Positions 9,291 to 18,002 of a DNA stretch of 64,000 bases are shown here, piece by piece. Made by a program: the position numbers and the translations under genes. The stretch's first letter is position 1. The number at the start of each line of letters is the position of its first letter. The notes beneath the pieces were generated by a model. The model was not told the origin of the DNA, made no database searches, and saw only the letters and a program-made list of their open reading frames with translations. The DNA is from Mesorhizobium sp. WSM4311 (GTDB lineage Bacteria > Pseudomonadota > Alphaproteobacteria > Rhizobiales > Rhizobiaceae): positions 310,001 through 374,000 of the forward strand of contig NZ_NSFV01000005.1 in NCBI RefSeq assembly GCF_002295115.1. Direction: 5' to 3'.

Positions 9291-9433
9291 GGAATGATTT
9301 TGCGAGTTGGCGCCGTGGTGCGGAAATATCTTCCACGGCAACCCGGCATTCGTCATTCGAGGGCGAGGCAAGGAGCGAGCGACGCCGCGCATGGATGACG
9401 AATGAAAAGGCTTTGGCCAGGACCGCGCCGTCC

Positions 9434-10471
9434 CTAGATTGCTTTCACCAGCCGCAGCAGGCCCAGCATCTCGACATAGGTCCCCTTGCGGAAAGCGATG
9501 TAGACCGGCTCTTCCATGCCATGGAAGCGGCGCTTGAACGCCGCCTGGCCCTGCAGGTTGAACCTGCGGCGGTTGACCCATGGCGAAGAATAGGCGCGCT
9601 GAAAAGTGTTGCGCCAGAAATCGCTTTCGGCAAAACCGCTGGGGGTGACGTCGAGAAGCGGCGACAGGCCGAGCGTGACCACCGAAATGCCCTCTTCGCG
9701 AAACCGGTCGACGGCGAATTTGGTCAGGCCGATCTCGGCGTGCGGCGAGGCATCGATGTGCTTGCGCTTGAAGGCGGTGGTGTAGCCGATGACCTTCCCG
9801 TCGCGAAACAACGGATCGAAATCGAGCAGCGCGACGAGTTCGCCATCGGGGCCATGCAGGACGAAGCGGCGCATGTCGGTGCCGAGCTGATCGTAGAATG
9901 GGCGGTTGAGAAAACCCATCTCCCAGCGCTTGACGATGCGGTCGCCGCGCCAGTTCTCGGACAGCCGGGCGATTTCGTCGAGGAATACCGTCCGCGTGTC
10001 TTCCTCGAACGAAAAGCCCTTCTTCAAGAGCCAGCGCTCGGAATAGCGCACGGTCTCGTTGCGCTTGCCTGAAAAGTCGTGTTGGGGCAGGGCGAGGCGG
10101 GTGTCGATGCCCAGCCGGTTGACCTTGTAGCCGAGCCCGGCCAGCACGTGCGCGGTCTCCTCGCCAATCTGCACGAACCACGGGTCGCCGGCGGTCTCGA
10201 CGAAGCGCCTGATATAGTCGGGCCGCCGGGCCGGCGCCGCCACCGGGTCGCCAAGCGCGAAATGATGCTTCATCTTGGTGCCGAAGGCGATGTAGCCGTC
10301 GGCGTCGCCAAAATAGGAAAGCTTGCGCTGTACGGCAGTCGAATAGGCGAGCGAGAAGTCGCCATGGCGGCGGACCATCGCCAGGCGTTCGACATGCGTC
10401 AACGCCTGGCGCTCGACCTTGGGCGAGGCACCCTCGAGGATTTTGTCGAAATAGATCCGCAAGGAGGGCAT
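9434..10471 (-). CDS. DUF2156 (LPG synthase C-terminal-like) protein
   Basis: A 345-residue soluble protein matching the DUF2156/phosphatidylglycerol lysyltransferase C-terminal domain. Visible segments are LAYSTAVQRKLSYFGDADGYIAFGTKMKHHFALGDPV near residue 40 and WFVQIGEETAHVLAGLGYKVNRLG. It has a tandem GNAT-like fold by family and no flippase membrane part, unlike MprF. Its substrate is unknown; transfer of an acyl or aminoacyl group to a lipid is possible from the family. It stands alone. Confidence 0.75.
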   Translation of the reverse strand: MPSLRIYFDKILEGASPKVERQALTHVERLAMVRRHGDFSLAYSTAVQRKLSYFGDADGYIAFGTKMKHHFALGDPVAAPARRPDYIRRFVETAGDPWFVQIGEETAHVLAGLGYKVNRLGIDTRLALPQHDFSGKRNETVRYSERWLLKKGFSFEEDTRTVFLDEIARLSENWRGDRIVKRWEMGFLNRPFYDQLGTDMRRFVLHGPDGELVALLDFDPLFRDGKVIGYTTAFKRKHIDASPHAEIGLTKFAVDRFREEGISVVTLGLSPLLDVTPSGFAESDFWRNTFQRAYSSPWVNRRRFNLQGQAAFKRRFHGMEEPVYIAFRKGTYVEMLGLLRLVKAI

Positions 10472-10878
10472 GGTCCGGATTCCGCGTGCCGTCTGTGGCG
10501 CGGCGTGCCTTTCGGCACGCCAGACGCGCCACGGCGCCTTGATTTTTCACGGGAAGCCGAAATCGCTGCGGTTTCGAATTCCTGCGTCGGTAACGAGATC
10601 CGCCAGCCCCTCGGAACTCGAATCAATCACAATGCCGCGACCTGATTATCGCCGATGCCGCTGATATGCCATATAGGGCTGCATGGTTTCGGACGGAAGC
10701 GGGGCATTCGGTTCCATGTCGTTGGTTTAGTCGCATTTGCGCGATGGGAGTTGTTTGCGCCCTGGCGCCGCAAGGCACTCGAGCGCACCGATCCGCTGTT
10801 TGGGTTTGCGCGCGATCAAACGGTTACAGCGTTCTGCGAGCTTGTAGGATGCGGCGGTTGAATGGATTTTGAGAGCGA
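10472..10878. other. Divergent intergenic region
   Basis: This 407-bp spacer lies between the divergent DUF2156 and FMO-type genes and must hold both promoters. It contains a perfect hairpin with arms GGCGTGCC (10502-10509) and GGCACGCC (10514-10521); read on the minus strand its loop is GAAA, a stable GNRA tetraloop in the leader of the DUF2156 message. No coding frame is convincing. Confidence 0.4.
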
Positions 10879-12048
10879 ATGGCTGATACGACAAGCAGAC
10901 CGAAGGTGGAGCAGGTGGCGGTGGTCGAGCCGGCGATTGTCATCGGCGCCGGCGCCGCCGGACTGGCTGTCGCGCAGGCCCTGATGAAGGCTGGCGTGCC
11001 GGTGGCGATCCTGGAACAGGAGAGCCGGCTGGCCGAACCCTGGCATCGGCGGCACCAGCAGCTGCATCTCAACACCCATCGCGATCTCTCGGCGCTGCCC
11101 GGCCTCTCCTTTCCGGGAGGGACGCCAGCCTTTCCACCCAGGAATGTCGTCATCCGCCATATGAACGATTTCCGCGAGGCGAACCAGTTGCCGGTGGAGT
11201 TCGGCGTCGCCGTCGAGACACTCGTGTTCGGGGGCGACCATTGGGTGGTGCGCACCAGCGCCGGCTCGCGTCTGGCGCGTCATGTCATCGTCGCCACCGG
11301 CCGTGACAAGGAGCCCTTCACGCCGCAGTGGATGGGCATGCAGGCCTTTGCGGGCCGGATCATCCATTCGGCGGATTTTGGCGACGCCAAGTCCTATGCC
11401 GGCAAGAAGGTGCTGGTCGTCGGCGCCGGCAATTCGGGCTTCGATACCCTCAATCATCTGGCCGGCGTGGATACGGCTTCTCTCTGGCTATCGGCCCGCA
11501 ATGGCCCCGCGCTTCTGCCCAAGCGGATCGGCAAGATCGCCGTGCACCGGCTTTCGCCGCTCATGGCACGCTTGCCGCTGCGCGTCGCCGATGCGGTGAT
11601 GGCCGCGACGCAGCGCCTGGTTTTCGGCGATCTCACCAAATTCGGCATGCCGCCCGCGCCGTCGGGCGGCGCCAGCCGCCTGGCCTCGGATTACACGGCG
11701 ATCGCCGCGGACGACGGCGCCGTCGACGCCATCAAGTCGGGCAAGATCACCGTGGTGCCGGCGATACGCGAATTCACCCGCGACGGGGTGATCCTGGCCA
11801 ATGGCCGCCTGGTCGATCCCGATATCGTCATTGCCGCGACAGGCTACCGCACCGGCCTGGAACGCATGGTCGGCACTCTCGGCGTGCTCGACGCCAAGGG
11901 TGTCCCGCTCTTCAATGGCGATGAAGCCGACCCGAAACTGCCCGGCCTGTGGTTCACCGGCATGCGGCCGAGCATTCGTGGCTGCTTCGCCAATGCCGCC
12001 ATTTTGGGCAAGGCGATCGCCAGGCGGATCGCCGGAGCCAGCCGCTAG
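10879..12048 (+). CDS. Flavin-containing monooxygenase-type NAD(P)/FAD oxidoreductase
   Basis: A 389-residue protein with two Rossmann nucleotide-binding motifs: VIGAGAAGLAV near residue 22 for FAD and VLVVGAGNSGFD near residue 178 for NADPH. ATGYRTGLERMVG and LWFTGMRPSIRGCFANAA near the C-terminus fit the YUCCA-like/FMO branch. Members oxygenate soft nucleophiles or oxidise keto acids; the substrate here is unknown. Its stop codon is the edge of a family A repeat. Confidence 0.75.
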   Translation: MADTTSRPKVEQVAVVEPAIVIGAGAAGLAVAQALMKAGVPVAILEQESRLAEPWHRRHQQLHLNTHRDLSALPGLSFPGGTPAFPPRNVVIRHMNDFREANQLPVEFGVAVETLVFGGDHWVVRTSAGSRLARHVIVATGRDKEPFTPQWMGMQAFAGRIIHSADFGDAKSYAGKKVLVVGAGNSGFDTLNHLAGVDTASLWLSARNGPALLPKRIGKIAVHRLSPLMARLPLRVADAVMAATQRLVFGDLTKFGMPPAPSGGASRLASDYTAIAADDGAVDAIKSGKITVVPAIREFTRDGVILANGRLVDPDIVIAATGYRTGLERMVGTLGVLDAKGVPLFNGDEADPKLPGLWFTGMRPSIRGCFANAAILGKAIARRIAGASR

Positions 12049-12105
12049 AGCAATTCCAGGAAAAGTGTGAGCGCGTTCCCTCGGGAATTGCGTCAAAACA
12101 AAGGT
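12047..12105. repeat. Palindromic repeat family A, copy 2
   Basis: agagcaattccaggaaaagt at the left and ggaattgcgtcaaaacaaag at the right flank a shortened centre. The first bases are the last two bases of the FMO gene's TAG stop plus the next G. Its GCAATTCC/GGAATTGC arms are intact. Confidence 0.75.
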
Positions 12106-12123
12106 CTCTGGCGACTTGGCGCC

Positions 12124-12348
12124 TCACGCCGATTTCGGCTCCAGCCGGCGGAAACCGACGGCTTGCACCAGCATCTCCTCGTCGACCATGCCGGCATTGT
12201 GGAGCGCGAGCAGGTTGAGGGCGATCTCGCGCGCTTCCGGCGAATCGGGTCGTGCTTCGCGCCGCAGGCAGGCTTCGTCAAAGACGCGCTGCAGCTTGGC
12301 GATGTCGCCGGGCTTGAGCAGGCCGCGATCATAGACTGACTTCGACAT
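12124..12348 (-). CDS. Small conserved hypothetical protein
   Basis: A 74-residue, probably helical, soluble protein: MSKSVYDRGLLKPGDIAKLQ at the N-terminus and LLALHNAGMVDEEMLVQAVG in the middle. It has no signal peptide or membrane segment. Charge and codon use look like a real gene, and similar short proteins occur in rhizobia without a function. It follows repeat A2 and is convergent with the FMO gene. Confidence 0.6.
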   Translation of the reverse strand: MSKSVYDRGLLKPGDIAKLQRVFDEACLRREARPDSPEAREIALNLLALHNAGMVDEEMLVQAVGFRRLEPKSA

Positions 12349-12481
12349 GGCGGTGATCTCCTGGGAACGACCTAGGGCGCCATCAGTAAATTGCCAATCT
12401 TTCCCGGAGCTTGAATAGATTCACGCCGAAGGAGGGGCGGTGGCAAACCGAAGCCCTCCCTCGAGGTTCGCAGGCCTGATA

Positions 12482-14485
12482 TCACACCGCGATTTTGCCG
12501 CCGCCTTGCCTGGTGATGGCGACGACCGACGGCCGCACCGGCATTTCGGGCTTGAAGTCCGGCCAGCGCGTCGACGGATCCTCATAGTAGGACGGCCGGC
12601 CAAAACCTTCCCAATCCTCGCCGCCATCGCCCGGATGCTGGACGGCGACGAAGGCGGTCTGGTCGTCAGGCGCAAACAGCGGGCCGCACATTTCCGCGCC
12701 GATCGGCACGCGGAAGAACAGTTTCGAGGTTGCCCGCGCGGCCCCCTCCGTGTCGACCGCCCACAGGCCATCGGTGCGGCCGGTGACCTTCGGGCCCTGG
12801 CCGTCGGTAGCGACCCACAGGCGCCCGGCCGAATCGACCGCGCAATTGTCGGGCATGCCGAACCAGCCATGGGCCGTCGTCGCCGTCGAGAAGGTGGCGC
12901 CGACATCGGCAACCGACGGATCGCCGCATTTCAAAAGCACTTCCCATTTGCCCTTGGCGGCCGTGAAATCGCCATCGGTCTCGGTGATCTCTATAATGTG
13001 GCCGAAGGCATTCTCGGCACGCGGATTGGCGGCATCGACCTGATCGGGCTTGCGCTTCGAATTGTTGGTCAGCATGACATAGACCTTGCCGTTGACACCA
13101 TTGGGCTGGATGTCCTCTGGCCGGTCCATCTTGGTGGCGCCGAGCAGATCGGCGGCGCGCCGCGTCTCGATCAGCACGTCGGCTTGGCCGGCGAAGCCGT
13201 TCTCGGCGGTCAGCGGCCCTTGGCCGAAGACGATCGGCAGCCAGTCCACCGTGCCGTCCTCGGCGAATTTGGCGACATGCAGCGTGCCCTCGTCGAGCAG
13301 GTCCTTGTTGGCGGCATGGTCGTTGGCGCTGAACGTGCCCTTGGTGACGAATTTGTAGACATAGTCGAAGCGCTCGTCGTCGCCGAGATAGAAGACGACG
13401 CGGCCGTCCTTGGCGACGATGGATTCGGCGCCCTCATGCTTGAAGCGGCCCATGGCGGTGCGCTTCCTCGGCGTCGATGCCGGATCGTTGACGTCGACCT
13501 CGACGATCCAGCCGAAGCGATTGGGTTCGTTCGGCTCCTTGGCGAGGTTGAAGCGGTCGTAATGCGCGCCCCACTCATAGGCGCCTTCCGGAATGCCGAG
13601 CCGCTTGTAGTTGGCGGCTTCCTTGTGGCCCTCGGGCAATTCGCCGGAGAAATAGCCGTGGATGTTCTCCTCGGCCATCACATAGGTGCCCCAAGGGGTG
13701 ACGCCGCCGGCGCAGTTGTTGAAAGTGCCGAACACTTTCGTGCCGGACGGGTCGGCATTGGTTTTGACGCGGTCATGGCCGGCGACCGGGCCCGACAGCG
13801 CCATCTCGGTGGTGGCGGTGATGCGGCGGTTGAGCTTGCCGTCGCGCACCACTTGCCATTTGCCGCCCTCCTTGCGGATCTCGACGATGGTGCCGCCATG
13901 CGCCGCCATCTCGACATCGACCTGCTCCTTCGCGAGCGGCGCCACCTCGGCCTTCTTCTTCCCGTCCTTCTCGACGATCGCAACGATGCCCGGAAACATC
14001 AGATGCGGGTTGGTGTATTCGTGGTTGACGACGAGCAGGCCGTGTTCGGCCGAGCCGTCGATCGCGACGTAGCCGACATAGTCGTTGTTGTAGCCGAACT
14101 GCCTGGCCTGCGCCTCGGCCGACTGTTTCGTCGGGTCGAACTCCGGCGAATCGGCAAACAGCGGATCGCCCCATCGCAACAGCACGTCGGCGTCGTAGCC
14201 CGGCGCGACATGATGCTTGTCGTCGATCCCGGCCTCGATCTCGTCGAATTTGAAGGCGGAGCCTTCCGCGGCGCGGGCATCGTCGGCTGCGATCATGGCC
14301 AGCGGGCCGACCGTCGCGGCGATCGCCGAGACGGCGAGCGATCCCTTCAGGAATCCCCGGCGCGAGAACCGCGCGGCGATGATCTCGCCCATGGTGCGGT
14401 TGTCGGTGGGATTGGTGGCCGGTCCTTCGTTTTCCTCGAGCAGGCTGGTGCGGAATTGGGCGTCAGGGGAGCGATGTTCGGTCAC
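12482..14485 (-). CDS. phoX: PhoX-family alkaline phosphatase (Tat-exported)
   Basis: A 667-residue protein of the PhoX/DUF839 family. A Tat signal SRRGFLKG lies at residues 41-48, followed by a hydrophobic stretch and cleavage near DARAAEG. Family segments include LLVVNHEYTNPHLMF, GTFNNCAGGVTPWGTYVMAEEN, EWGAHYDRFNLAKEPNEPNRFGWIVEVD and HGWFGMPDNCAVDSAGRLWV. PhoX enzymes hydrolyse phosphomonoesters in the periplasm using Ca and Fe. A candidate PHO box lies 64 bases upstream, consistent with phosphate-starvation control. The exact start is uncertain by up to about 30 residues. Confidence 0.85.
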   Translation of the reverse strand: MTEHRSPDAQFRTSLLEENEGPATNPTDNRTMGEIIAARFSRRGFLKGSLAVSAIAATVGPLAMIAADDARAAEGSAFKFDEIEAGIDDKHHVAPGYDADVLLRWGDPLFADSPEFDPTKQSAEAQARQFGYNNDYVGYVAIDGSAEHGLLVVNHEYTNPHLMFPGIVAIVEKDGKKKAEVAPLAKEQVDVEMAAHGGTIVEIRKEGGKWQVVRDGKLNRRITATTEMALSGPVAGHDRVKTNADPSGTKVFGTFNNCAGGVTPWGTYVMAEENIHGYFSGELPEGHKEAANYKRLGIPEGAYEWGAHYDRFNLAKEPNEPNRFGWIVEVDVNDPASTPRKRTAMGRFKHEGAESIVAKDGRVVFYLGDDERFDYVYKFVTKGTFSANDHAANKDLLDEGTLHVAKFAEDGTVDWLPIVFGQGPLTAENGFAGQADVLIETRRAADLLGATKMDRPEDIQPNGVNGKVYVMLTNNSKRKPDQVDAANPRAENAFGHIIEITETDGDFTAAKGKWEVLLKCGDPSVADVGATFSTATTAHGWFGMPDNCAVDSAGRLWVATDGQGPKVTGRTDGLWAVDTEGAARATSKLFFRVPIGAEMCGPLFAPDDQTAFVAVQHPGDGGEDWEGFGRPSYYEDPSTRWPDFKPEMPVRPSVVAITRQGGGKIAV

Positions 14486-14548
14486 GAAAGGCCTCTGGCT
14501 TTGGAGTGGCTGGAGCTTGTTGCCTGTCCGACCCCTACGCCAGGCCGA

Positions 14549-14566
14549 TCACATTTTCGTGACATC
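14549..14566 (-). promoter_or_regulatory. Candidate PHO box upstream of phoX
   Basis: On the minus strand the site reads ATGTCAC-GAAA-ATGTGAT: two 7-bp direct half-sites related to the PhoB consensus CTGTCAT, at the expected 11-bp period. It lies 64 bases before the phoX start. Each half-site differs from the consensus at two positions, so the call is moderate. Confidence 0.45.
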
Positions 14567-14758
14567 ATACAGGCCCGAAGGCTCGGGGCGAGGCGACTTG
14601 CTCGCGCGGACCTCGGACTTTGGTCCAATCTTGCGCTTGCAAAAGTCCTGGAGGACAAACGCAACGGTCGGAGGTCGCTTCCGGCCAATACATCTTTCGG
14701 CGATGTTGCTCGTTGCAACGTTGGGGTGGGCGCGCCGGCTCAATCGACGGAGATCAGG

Positions 14759-15265
14759 ATGCACGGATCGATCACGGCCCGGTGCCGCCGGCTGACGCTC
14801 GTTTCGGCGGCGGCTCTGGCGCTGACCATCGTTCCCTATCGAATTGCCCTGCACGGCTCCGCCCCCGGGATCGACGCCGCATCAGCACAGGCCGGCAACG
14901 GTAATGGCGGCAACGGCGGTAACGGCGGCAATGGCGGCGGCGGCGGTAACGGCGGCAACAGTGGCGGCGGTAGTGGCGGTAACAGCGGCGGCAACGGAAA
15001 TGCAAACGGCGGCAATTCCGCAACGGATGGCAGCGGTGACAACTCGGCCTCCGGCAAGGGTCAGAGCACCAAAGGCGCCAGCCATGTCAACGGCACGACC
15101 GGTGACAAGGTCGAGGTGAGCGGCAACAAGATCACGGTCACACATCCCGACGGCATCACCGAAAAGATCGAGAACGGCCGTTTCAGAATGAAGGATGCGC
15201 TGGGTCGCACGATCATCGACCGCCGGGCCACGCCGGCCGATGTCAGCCGTCTGAAAGCCTTGTGA
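14759..15265 (+). CDS. Gly/Asn-rich secreted hypothetical protein
   Basis: A 168-residue protein from ATG 14759 (GGAG eight bases upstream). Residues about 10-45 form a signal sequence (LTLVSAAALALTIVPYRIAL, ending ASAQAG). Residues about 46-100 are low-complexity GGNGGN units. The C-terminal part, DKVEVSGNKITVTHPDGITEKIENGRFRMKDALGRTIIDRRAT, looks like a small beta domain and carries most of the information. It lies next to, but convergent with, a two-component system. A much longer frame through here is antisense to phoX and is not real. Confidence 0.6.
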   Translation: MHGSITARCRRLTLVSAAALALTIVPYRIALHGSAPGIDAASAQAGNGNGGNGGNGGNGGGGGNGGNSGGGSGGNSGGNGNANGGNSATDGSGDNSASGKGQSTKGASHVNGTTGDKVEVSGNKITVTHPDGITEKIENGRFRMKDALGRTIIDRRATPADVSRLKAL

Positions 15266-15301
15266 AACTGGCCAGCAGGCAACGGCCAGCGCTTTGCCCG
15301 G

Positions 15302-15401
15302 GAAAACCGTTTCACACTTTTCCTGGAATTGCTCCAGCGCTTTGGTTTTGCCGCAATTCCGGACGGAAAACCGTTTCACACTTTTCCTGGAATTGCTCTA
15401 G
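15302..15401. repeat. Palindromic repeat family A, two tandem reverse copies
   Basis: The motif gtttcacacttttcctggaa followed by ttgct occurs twice (about 15309-15334 and 15372-15397), separated by gccgcaattccggacggaaa. The right edge cta at 15398-15400 is the stop codon of the response regulator gene on the minus strand. This is the only tandem copy in the window. Confidence 0.75.
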
Positions 15402-16060
15402 GAGCGACTTCTGTCCCGGTCGCGGAACTCGCGCACCATGAGAGCCGCTTCAGTGCGGTTTCGCACATTGAGTTTGGACAGCACCCCGGTCATGTGGTGC
15501 TTGACCGTCTTCTCCTGCAGCTCCAGGCGCAGGGCAACCTCCTTGTTGCTGAGCCCCTCCGCCACCAGCCGCAGGATTTCCGCCTGCCGTTCGGTCAGTT
15601 GCCGCAACCGGTCCGCCACGCCGTCGGCGGATTGCGGGGACTGGAGATCGGAAAGCAGCCGTGCCGACAGCGTCGGCGTAAGGTAACCCTCGCCGGCTGC
15701 CACATTGCGCAGGATGTCGGCGAGCGCGCGCGATCCGACGCCCTTGAGGATATAGCCCTGCACGCCTGCGTTCAGCGCCGTGGTTACATCGGCATTGGTC
15801 TCCGACACCGTCAGCATGACGATCTTCTGGGCGGGGTGGTCGGCAAGGATGCTGGCAACCGCGGACAGGCCGCCGCCCGGCATGGAGATGTCGAGCAGCA
15901 ATATGTCAGGCTGCACCGTCGAGGCGATGCGTTCGGCATCCTGCGCTGTCGCGCCTTCGCCGACGATCTCGAAACCTCCGATCTCCGACAGGCTGCGCGT
16001 CACGCCTTCGCGAAATAGCGGATGATCGTCGACAATAGCGATGCGGATAGCGCCAATCAT
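15398..16060 (-). CDS. NarL/FixJ-family response regulator
   Basis: A 220-residue regulator. The receiver domain (residues 5-120) has the acidic pair IVDDHP, phospho-acceptor Asp57 in PDILLLDISMPG and Lys in GYILKGVGS. The LuxR-type HTH (residues about 150-210) is LTERQAEILRLVAEGLSNKEVALRLELQEKTVKHHMTGVLSKLNVRNRTEA. It overlaps the histidine kinase stop by 4 bases and is its cognate partner. Targets are unknown. Confidence 0.9.
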   Translation of the reverse strand: MIGAIRIAIVDDHPLFREGVTRSLSEIGGFEIVGEGATAQDAERIASTVQPDILLLDISMPGGGLSAVASILADHPAQKIVMLTVSETNADVTTALNAGVQGYILKGVGSRALADILRNVAAGEGYLTPTLSARLLSDLQSPQSADGVADRLRQLTERQAEILRLVAEGLSNKEVALRLELQEKTVKHHMTGVLSKLNVRNRTEAALMVREFRDRDRSRS

Positions 16061-17448
16061 GCTTGCTCCTCGATCGAAAGACTGATCACCAATCGCGTGC
16101 CTTGCGCTCCGGTCAAGGTCTCGAACTGGCCGCCAATGCTTTCGACCCGCTCCCTGAGGCCGGCGAGCCCCAACCCATCGACCCGCGCCGGATCGAAACC
16201 CGGTCCGCTATCGGACACTTCGACAAAAAGCCTGCCATTCTTCATCCCGGCCCGCACCGTCTGATCCTTGGCCCGCCCGTGGCGATAGGCATTGTTCAGC
16301 CCTTCCTGCACGAAACGATAGATGCTGATCTTTTCGGAAGTGCCGAGATCAGGCAAATGCCTGGGCAGCGTGAGCAACACGGACGTTCCCGTCCGGTGCT
16401 GATGTTCGTCGACCGCCATCCGCAATATGTCCGTTGCCGCGGCCGTTTCGATCTGCGGCAAGACGAGACCGGTGCAGATACCGCGAATTTCGCGCATCGC
16501 ATCCTCCAGCGTCTTGCGGATCATCGCGACCTCGGTCGCGCGGTTTTCGCCCCAATGGCCGTCGCCGGAGAATACCGGGCTGTCCATGCGCAGCGCCGCC
16601 AGGGCCACCAGCTGCGCCGGTCCGTCATGCAGGTCGGCGCCGATCCGGCGCAAATATCGTTCGTTGAGCGCGGTGGCGCGGCGCGACGCCCGCTGCACAC
16701 GCTGCCGCAAGGCGCTGTTTTGCGTCACCAGGCCTTGCAACTCCGACACCTGGCGGCGCAGCGCTCCGCGCTGATCGTCTATGGTGCGGCTGGCGCGCAG
16801 CACGATGCTCGACAGCAGCAGAAAAGCCGTCAGGGTGGTACCGGCCACGATCAGCCAGCTCGACAGCAGGGCAGAGGCCAGCGTGGCCTTGAAATCGGTG
16901 GCGACCTCGAAGAATTCGGTGACGGCCACCACCTCGCCCGACCAGGGTTCGCGCACCGGATTGTAAATCTCCAGCAACGGCACGCCCACGGCCTGCTCCT
17001 TGCTTTCGGTTTCGTCGAACGCGTCGAATTGGGCGGTGACGTTGCCCTGGAAGGCGGACCGCAGATCGTCGGTCAGATCAAAGCGGCGGCCGATCAAAGT
17101 TGCATCTTTCGCGTAGAGCACGGTGCCGTCTCGGCGCCAGAGCCTGAACGAGACCAGGCGCTTGCCGAGCGCGCCCTGGCCGAGCGTCTCGTCGAGCGCC
17201 TGCTTGACGGACTCGCTGAGCTCCTCGCTCTTGCGCAGGTCTGGCAGCAGCGGCGCGATCACGCTGTCGACATAGAGCGCCGTCGTGGCGGCCGAATTGC
17301 GGGTGACGCCGTCCCGGATCTGCGACGTCACCCAGGCACCCACCACCAGCATGACGGCCAGCAGGCCAAAGCCGCCGGCAACGAGGAATTGCAGGGCAAG
17401 GGAAAGCTCGCTCCAGCGCCGCGCCAAATTCTGCAGAATACGAATCAT
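16057..17448 (-). CDS. NarX/DesK-type sensor histidine kinase
   Basis: A 463-residue membrane kinase from ATG 17448. Membrane segment 1 spans residues 17-40, the periplasmic sensor about 41-185, and membrane segment 2 about 190-217. A coiled linker precedes the HisKA_3 box IGADLHDGPAQLVALAAL with His274. The HATPase domain ends GLGLAGLRERVESIGGQFE. The periplasmic domain is mixed alpha/beta with RLWRRDGTVLYAKDATLIGR, reminiscent of double-PAS/CACHE sensors. The ligand is unknown. Longer upstream frames overlap the divergent transporter gene. Confidence 0.88.
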   Translation of the reverse strand: MIRILQNLARRWSELSLALQFLVAGGFGLLAVMLVVGAWVTSQIRDGVTRNSAATTALYVDSVIAPLLPDLRKSEELSESVKQALDETLGQGALGKRLVSFRLWRRDGTVLYAKDATLIGRRFDLTDDLRSAFQGNVTAQFDAFDETESKEQAVGVPLLEIYNPVREPWSGEVVAVTEFFEVATDFKATLASALLSSWLIVAGTTLTAFLLLSSIVLRASRTIDDQRGALRRQVSELQGLVTQNSALRQRVQRASRRATALNERYLRRIGADLHDGPAQLVALAALRMDSPVFSGDGHWGENRATEVAMIRKTLEDAMREIRGICTGLVLPQIETAAATDILRMAVDEHQHRTGTSVLLTLPRHLPDLGTSEKISIYRFVQEGLNNAYRHGRAKDQTVRAGMKNGRLFVEVSDSGPGFDPARVDGLGLAGLRERVESIGGQFETLTGAQGTRLVISLSIEEQA

Positions 17449-17635
17449 GAGTCCCTGATCGCCCTTGGATCGAACAAGCTGGACGATATCGGCACATTGA
17501 GCCTCAGTCTTGCCGTTGCCAAGACCTTCGTTAGCAAGACCTTCGTTAGAACGAGGTCGCTTGACGTGTCGAGGCGCTTCGGAAACAAGGTCCGCGGCAC
17601 ATGCGGCGGCCGCCGCTTCGAGGGGGGATGGGACG

Positions 17636-17974
17636 TTGAGTTTTTCGGGACTGCTGCAGCTTGGCTTTTCGACGGTGATCTTCCTTTTGGCGGCAACAGC
17701 CGCCAAGCAATGGGGACTGGCGCCGAGCCTGGGCAAGATCCTGTTGACGCTCGCGCTCTACTCGCTGGGCAATCTGATCATGCTGCGGCTGATCCGCGAA
17801 TTCGGCATGTCGGTGTCGTTCAGCCTCTCGGCGGTCATCCAGCTGGTCTCGGTCAACGTCGTGGCGCTGGTGTTCTTCGGCGAGCGCGTCAACGCGCTGC
17901 AGGCCACCGGCATCGTGCTGGCGATCGCCGCCGTGGCGCTGATCACGCTTGGGCCCTATCTGCAGGGGAGTTGA
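17636..17974 (+). CDS. Small multidrug-resistance/EamA-like membrane protein
   Basis: The likely product is 112 residues from TTG 17636, preceded by the purine run aggggggatggg. Four hydrophobic helices are visible: LLQLGFSTVIFLLAATAAK, ILLTLALYSLGNLIMLRLI, VSFSLSAVIQLVSVNVVALVF and ATGIVLAIAAVALITLGPYL. The motif FFGERVNALQATGIVLAIAAV is the C-terminal signature of drug/metabolite transporters. Such half-size proteins act as dimers. The substrate is unknown. An ATG-initiated version from 17510 would add about 42 residues of low-quality sequence overlapping the kinase promoter. Confidence 0.65.
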   Translation: MSFSGLLQLGFSTVIFLLAATAAKQWGLAPSLGKILLTLALYSLGNLIMLRLIREFGMSVSFSLSAVIQLVSVNVVALVFFGERVNALQATGIVLAIAAVALITLGPYLQGS

Positions 17975-18002
17975 TCGAGATGAAGATTGCGACACCGGCC
18001 CG

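Noticed and set aside
10655..10872. Small overlapping open frames in the spacer before the FMO gene
   Set aside because: They are short, mutually overlapping, rich in Arg/Cys and lack ribosome sites; nothing supports coding.
12440..14757. Very long plus-strand open frame opposite phoX
   Set aside because: It is an antisense shadow typical of high-G+C DNA: no domain is recognisable, and the minus-strand reading is a full PhoX protein with a Tat signal. Only its last part, from 14759, is a real gene.
14900..15030. Short direct repeats considered as a CRISPR array or minisatellite
   Set aside because: They are GGC/AAC-type codon repeats encoding a Gly/Asn-rich protein segment, without spacers of regular length.
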